This document shows positions 60,938 through 64,000 of a stretch of DNA of 64,000 nucleotides, in pieces; within the stretch, counting starts at the first letter, position 1, and each line of letters starts with the position of its first letter. The position numbers and the translations under genes were made by a program. The notes under the pieces are model-generated. The model ran no database searches. It saw nothing but the letters and a program-made list of their open reading frames with translations, and was not told the DNA's origin. Source of the DNA: Gemmataceae bacterium (GTDB lineage: Bacteria; Planctomycetota; Planctomycetia; Gemmatales; Gemmataceae); assembly GCA_009692005.1 (NCBI GenBank), contig SHZZ01000005.1, positions 62,001-126,000 on the forward strand. The letters run 5' to 3'.

Positions 60938-61825
60938 TCATTGGAAATAGGAACGGTCGCGTTCTTCAAATCCCTGGTATTCTAGAAGGCTGTACAATTC
61001 GGCGCGGGTGAGCATGGCGGCCAGGTTGTCCTCGATGCCGCCTGTTGTCCGGATTTCCTCGAAAACCTTCCGCGTGGCCAGCATGGCGGCGCGAAACCCG
61101 CTAACCGGGAAAAGGACCATGCGGTATCCCATCTGGGAAAGGTCGCTGACTTTCAACCGCGGGCTTTTTCCGAACTCCGTCATGTTGGCCAGCAAGGGCG
61201 CCTGCACCTGGCGGGCAAAAGTTTCAAACTCACCCGGGGTTTCCAGAGCTTCAGGAAAGATGGCATCAGCGCCAGCATCCAAATAGGTTTTGGCGCGGGC
61301 AATGGCATCGTCCAATCCACTAACTCCTCGGGCATCGGTGCGAGCCATGATGACAAACGACGGGTTTTCCCTGGCCCGGACCGCAGAGCGGATTTTCGCC
61401 GCCATGGCGCTCGCTTCAACCAATTCCTTTCCCGACAAATGGCCGCAGCGCTTGGGCAGCAACTGATCCTCAATGTGGATTCCCCCCGCGCCCGCTTGTT
61501 CAAACAGCCTTACGCAGCGCTCCACCTGGATGGGTTCCCCAAACCCGGTGTCGGCATCGCAGAGAAGTGGGATTTTCACCGCAGCGGTAATGCGGGCCGC
61601 TTCTTCGGTAAATTCTTTCACGGAAACCAGGCCAACATCGGGCAACCCAAGGGAAGCGGAAAGCTGGGCTCCGGAAAGATAGGCGGCCTGAAAGCCGAGG
61701 CGGCTGGCCAGTTTGGCTGCCAAGGGGCAAAACACCCCCGGCAGGGCAATCGTTTCTTTTTCCCAGGCCAGGCGCAGAGCCAAACCCGGATTCCAGTTTT
61801 CCCCCGAGGGGTTTTTCCTGGCCAT
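60938..61825 (-). CDS. prpB: Methylisocitrate lyase-like protein (ICL/PEP mutase family)
   Basis: A 295-residue (beta/alpha)8 enzyme that cleaves 2-methylisocitrate to pyruvate and succinate. The family markers are present: LSGAQLSASLGLPDVGL, LCDADTGFGEP (Asp90, Asp92, magnesium), IHIEDQLLPKRCGHL with the KRCGH catalytic loop (Cys127), and IMARTDARG. The order with the adjacent citrate synthase fits PrpB-PrpC. No prpD is visible, so the middle step would need a gene elsewhere. Related carboxyphosphonoenolpyruvate mutases are possible but the KRCGH signature favours PrpB. Start ATG 61825. Confidence 0.88.
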   Translation of the reverse strand: MARKNPSGENWNPGLALRLAWEKETIALPGVFCPLAAKLASRLGFQAAYLSGAQLSASLGLPDVGLVSVKEFTEEAARITAAVKIPLLCDADTGFGEPIQVERCVRLFEQAGAGGIHIEDQLLPKRCGHLSGKELVEASAMAAKIRSAVRARENPSFVIMARTDARGVSGLDDAIARAKTYLDAGADAIFPEALETPGEFETFARQVQAPLLANMTEFGKSPRLKVSDLSQMGYRMVLFPVSGFRAAMLATRKVFEEIRTTGGIEDNLAAMLTRAELYSLLEYQGFEERDRSYFQ

Positions 61826-61844
61826 GTCTCCTCCCAGGTTTAGA

Positions 61845-62126
61845 TCAAAACTCCAAATCGGCCCGCCTCTTCAATTTTTGGCTTGGCTTGCCAGGTTCCA
61901 TTTCGAAGATCCCAGGAACCTCCAGGATTTCCCCGGCCATGGTTTTACACCCTGGGTTTCTCTTTTTGCTTTCTTCGTAGGCCCAGGCAAGACAATCGGC
62001 GCATATCAGGGCGTAGGTCTTCAACTCTTCCACTATGCCATCGCTCCAACGCGAGGCGATTTTATATTTCGCCTCCTTGGCGCAACCAGGTCGCACGCAA
62101 CGAACCAGGTAAGGTTTCTTGTACAT
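61845..62126 (-). CDS. Small Cys-rich protein, possible zinc-binding
   Basis: A 93-residue protein (ATG 62126; GTG 62144 adds six residues) with two cysteine pairs: VRCVRPGCAKEAKYK (C-x4-C) and ALICADCLAWAY (C-x2-C), about 34 residues apart, the layout of a small treble-clef or zinc-ribbon domain. A single further Cys (NPGCKTM) follows. It is basic and probably binds nucleic acid or a protein partner. The family is not recognised. It lies between prpB (19 bases) and RNase III (65 bases) on the same strand. Confidence 0.6.
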   Translation of the reverse strand: MYKKPYLVRCVRPGCAKEAKYKIASRWSDGIVEELKTYALICADCLAWAYEESKKRNPGCKTMAGEILEVPGIFEMEPGKPSQKLKRRADLEF

Positions 62127-62191
62127 GACTTTTACAAAACTCACTTACCAGTATTTCATTAAAGGAAAGGGTTTGGTCCCGGGCAATTCGA

Positions 62192-62923
62192 TCAATCGTT
62201 CTGGAAAGGAACTTGTTCACCCTTCAACTCCGCCAAGGCGTTCATGGCGGCGCGCTGTTCGGCATCTTTCTTGTTTTTTCCCCAGGCGCCTGCAAAGGCC
62301 CGCCGGTGAACCACCGCCGCGATTTTAAAGCACTTGCTGTGGTCCGGGCCATTTTCATCCAGAAGAACATATTCCGGGGTGCTGCCATATTCCTTTTGGG
62401 CCAATTGCTGTAACAGCGACTTGGCATTGTTTTTCATATCGCTGGAGGCCACCTGGTCAATCAAGGAGGAAAGGTGGCGCATGGCAAATTCCCGCGCTGG
62501 ACCCAAACCCCCATCCAGGTAGATGGCGCCCAGCACCGATTCATAGACATCCGCCAGCAAATTGGCCGGGATATTCTGTATCGACCAGTTCACGCCGCGG
62601 CCAAGAAACAAATAACTTCCAAGGTTCATCTCGGCGCTGATGCTTGCGCAAGTCGGGCGGCTGACCACCACCGACTTAATCTTGGTCATTTCCCCTTCCT
62701 GTAAATCAGGGAAGCGGAGGTAGAGTTGCTCACAACAGATTAAGCCAAGGATGGAATCGCCGAGGAATTCCAGCCTTTCGTTGGAATCCTGCCGCGATTG
62801 CACCCCGGAGGCGTGAGTCAGCGCGGCGCGCAGCAACTCCACCTGGTTAAAACGGTAACCCAAAATTTCCTGGCACTCCTCCAGGATTTCAGCTTCGTTG
62901 GACAAAGGGGTTTTTAAACTCAT
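62192..62923 (-). CDS. rnc: Ribonuclease III
   Basis: Double-stranded-RNA endonuclease for rRNA and mRNA processing, 243 residues, the usual bacterial length. The catalytic signature NERLEFLGDSILG is at residues 48-60 with Glu52 and Asp56; the second metal part is DVYESVLGAIYLDGG. The C-terminal double-stranded RNA-binding domain begins near 165: NAKSLLQQLAQKEYGSTPEY, AFAGAWGKNKKDAEQRAAMNALAEL. The start is ATG 62923. It heads the minus-strand group rnc - small Cys protein - prpB - prpC, and faces the HtrA gene across 310 bases. Confidence 0.97.
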   Translation of the reverse strand: MSLKTPLSNEAEILEECQEILGYRFNQVELLRAALTHASGVQSRQDSNERLEFLGDSILGLICCEQLYLRFPDLQEGEMTKIKSVVVSRPTCASISAEMNLGSYLFLGRGVNWSIQNIPANLLADVYESVLGAIYLDGGLGPAREFAMRHLSSLIDQVASSDMKNNAKSLLQQLAQKEYGSTPEYVLLDENGPDHSKCFKIAAVVHRRAFAGAWGKNKKDAEQRAAMNALAELKGEQVPFQND

Positions 62924-63233
62924 CTATTGGGTTCAGGATGGTAAATTCGCACTGAAAATTAAGGCTACCAAGCCTCGATGGACATGTCAACCAATCAGCG
63001 GGGAAACAGCCAAAATAGGCGGTGTTTTCCCCGAGGAAAAAGAAACCTTGGGTTCAGGAGAGAGTGGTCCAGGGAAAAAATGGTGGTAAAATTTCCTGGG
63101 CAAAATTGTTATTAAGGATGAACCCTTGCATGGCGCCTTTCGTAATAAAAATGTCATACTACAGGCGCTGAGGAAATGAACCCTGGACAGTCTTACAGGG
63201 GGAATTGGGGGTATTTCCAACCGAGGAACAACC
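62924..63233 (+). other. Divergent intergenic region between rnc and the HtrA gene
   Basis: 310 bases without a gene. It must hold the promoters of both neighbours. GCGCCT (63134-63139) and AGGCGC (63163-63168) are six-base inverted arms 23 bases apart around an AT-rich loop. Nothing else was recognised. Confidence 0.4.
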
Positions 63234-64000
63234 ATGAAAAAATTGCTGGTCTTATGCGTGATGGCGGCGGGAACCGCCGGTCTAATCCAGATGAACCTGA
63301 GCCAGGGGCAATCCTCCGCGCCCAAGCGGGAGGCGATCCCTGAACCGGTTTCCTACCGTGAGGTAGTGAAAAAAGTTCTTCCGGCCGTCGTTAGCATTGA
63401 AGTGAAAGTGAAAAATACCCGCCTGGGAGATAGCCCCAAGAAGCGGCCCGCACTGCCCGACGACCCGCGCATTCCCGAAGAATTCCGCAGGTTTTATGAA
63501 GAGTTCAAGAACCGGGAAAAGGAAGAAGGTCCCAGCGAAGGCGTTGCCGGGTTTGGCTCCGGGTTTATTGTCGAAGCCAACGGCGTGATTTTGACCAACA
63601 ACCATGTGGTGGAAGGCGCCGACAAAGTCGATGTTTTCTTGCATGATGGGAGAAAATTCACCTCGACGGATATTCATGGGGACGCAAAAACCGACCTGGC
63701 CATTGTCAGGATTAAGGCCAAGGGTCTGCCGACTTTGCATCTGGGCGATTCCGACGCCATGGAAATCGGCGACCAGGTGCTGGCGTTCGGCGCGCCCTTC
63801 GGACTGACCGGCTCGGTCACCAGGGGAATTATCAGCGCCAAGGGGCGCAGCCTGCGCCTCAATTTTTACGAGGACTTTTTGCAAACCGATGCCGCCATCA
63901 ATCCAGGCAACAGCGGCGGGCCGCTTATCAACCTGGAAGGAAAAGTGATCGGGGTAAACTCCGCCATCAAGACACGCAATGGCGGGTTTCAGGGGGTCGG
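63234..64000 (+). CDS. HtrA/DegP-type periplasmic serine protease (partial)
   Basis: Trypsin-fold protease-chaperone exported by a signal peptide (MKKLLVLCVMAAGTAGLIQM). 255 residues are present; the PDZ part lies beyond base 64000. The catalytic triad is visible: TNNHVVEGA (His124), GDAKTDLAIVRI (Asp154) and INPGNSGGPLIN (Ser227). Residues ~62-100 form an acidic and basic linker rich in Glu, Lys and Pro, common in DegP-like proteins. The start is ATG 63234 with GAGGA upstream. It degrades misfolded periplasmic proteins; the exact subfamily cannot be judged from the fragment. Confidence 0.93.
   Translation, partial: MKKLLVLCVMAAGTAGLIQMNLSQGQSSAPKREAIPEPVSYREVVKKVLPAVVSIEVKVKNTRLGDSPKKRPALPDDPRIPEEFRRFYEEFKNREKEEGPSEGVAGFGSGFIVEANGVILTNNHVVEGADKVDVFLHDGRKFTSTDIHGDAKTDLAIVRIKAKGLPTLHLGDSDAMEIGDQVLAFGAPFGLTGSVTRGIISAKGRSLRLNFYEDFLQTDAAINPGNSGGPLINLEGKVIGVNSAIKTRNGGFQGV

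Noticed and set aside
1-64000. CRISPR arrays, prophage, insertion sequences, rRNA, tmRNA and RNase P RNA
   Set aside because: None was recognised on either strand when reading through; no regularly spaced repeats and no integrase or transposase motif.

Overview
The window looks like chromosomal DNA from a planctomycete, most likely class Planctomycetia and perhaps a Gemmatales-type lineage. This rests on gene content: three DUF1559 prepilin-like proteins, two DUF1501 proteins, a DUF1549/DUF1553 protein with a planctomycete-type cytochrome c motif, a sulfatase, HEAT-repeat secreted proteins, and formylmethanofuran dehydrogenase/hydrolase (Fhc) genes of the tetrahydromethanopterin C1 pathway. 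No phage, insertion sequence, CRISPR array or rRNA is visible. One tRNA gene, tRNA-Gln(CTG), is present. The species cannot be named from the sequence.

1-11058 (all minus strand) is one long directon read aspS, argH, lysA, a large HEAT protein, a class II histone-deacetylase-like enzyme, an FwdD-like small subunit, fhcB and fhcA; fhcA runs off the left edge. 11212-18071 holds a HAD hydrolase, a metallophosphoesterase, an orphan Clp N-domain protein, purE-purK (4-base overlap), two family 2 glycosyltransferases and a PIG-L deacetylase. 18329-26368 (plus strand) holds an acyl-CoA carboxylase carboxyltransferase, a DUF1559 protein and two tandem paralogues that fuse a membrane domain to a spermidine-synthase-like domain. 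26497-30052 holds an ornithine cyclodeaminase family protein, an aspartate aminotransferase and a glycosyltransferase.

30140-38194 is a heavy-metal export locus: a TolC-like lipoprotein on the plus strand, convergent with a minus-strand unit of a Cys-rich secreted protein, a CusB-like adaptor with an extra metal-binding domain at each end, and an oversized CusA-like RND permease carrying an insert of about 260 residues. An 808-base region without a convincing gene follows, then a SulP transporter fused to a beta-carbonic anhydrase (39003-41321). 41335-52301 (minus) is typical planctomycete secreted-protein territory: sulfatase, a CehA/McbA-type metallohydrolase carrying two EF-hand loops, DUF1501 and a beta-propeller protein; then cytochrome-DUF1549/1553, DUF1501 and a HEAT protein.

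52534-59544 holds an outer-membrane-type protein, a lipoprotein paired with a DUF1559 gene, a second DUF1559 copy broken by one in-frame TAG, a PHP-domain protein, a frameshifted VOC/glyoxalase gene, an ADP-ribosylglycohydrolase and a small secreted protein. 59650-64000 has tRNA-Gln, a citrate/methylcitrate synthase, a methylisocitrate-lyase-like enzyme, a small possible zinc protein, RNase III and the start of an HtrA/DegP protease, cut by the right edge.

The best candidates for something new are the metal-export locus, the FhcB/FwdD pair that keeps the cysteines expected for a redox-active formylmethanofuran dehydrogenase, and the EF-hand insert in the CehA-like hydrolase. All functions are read from motifs and remembered family features; no database search was run.
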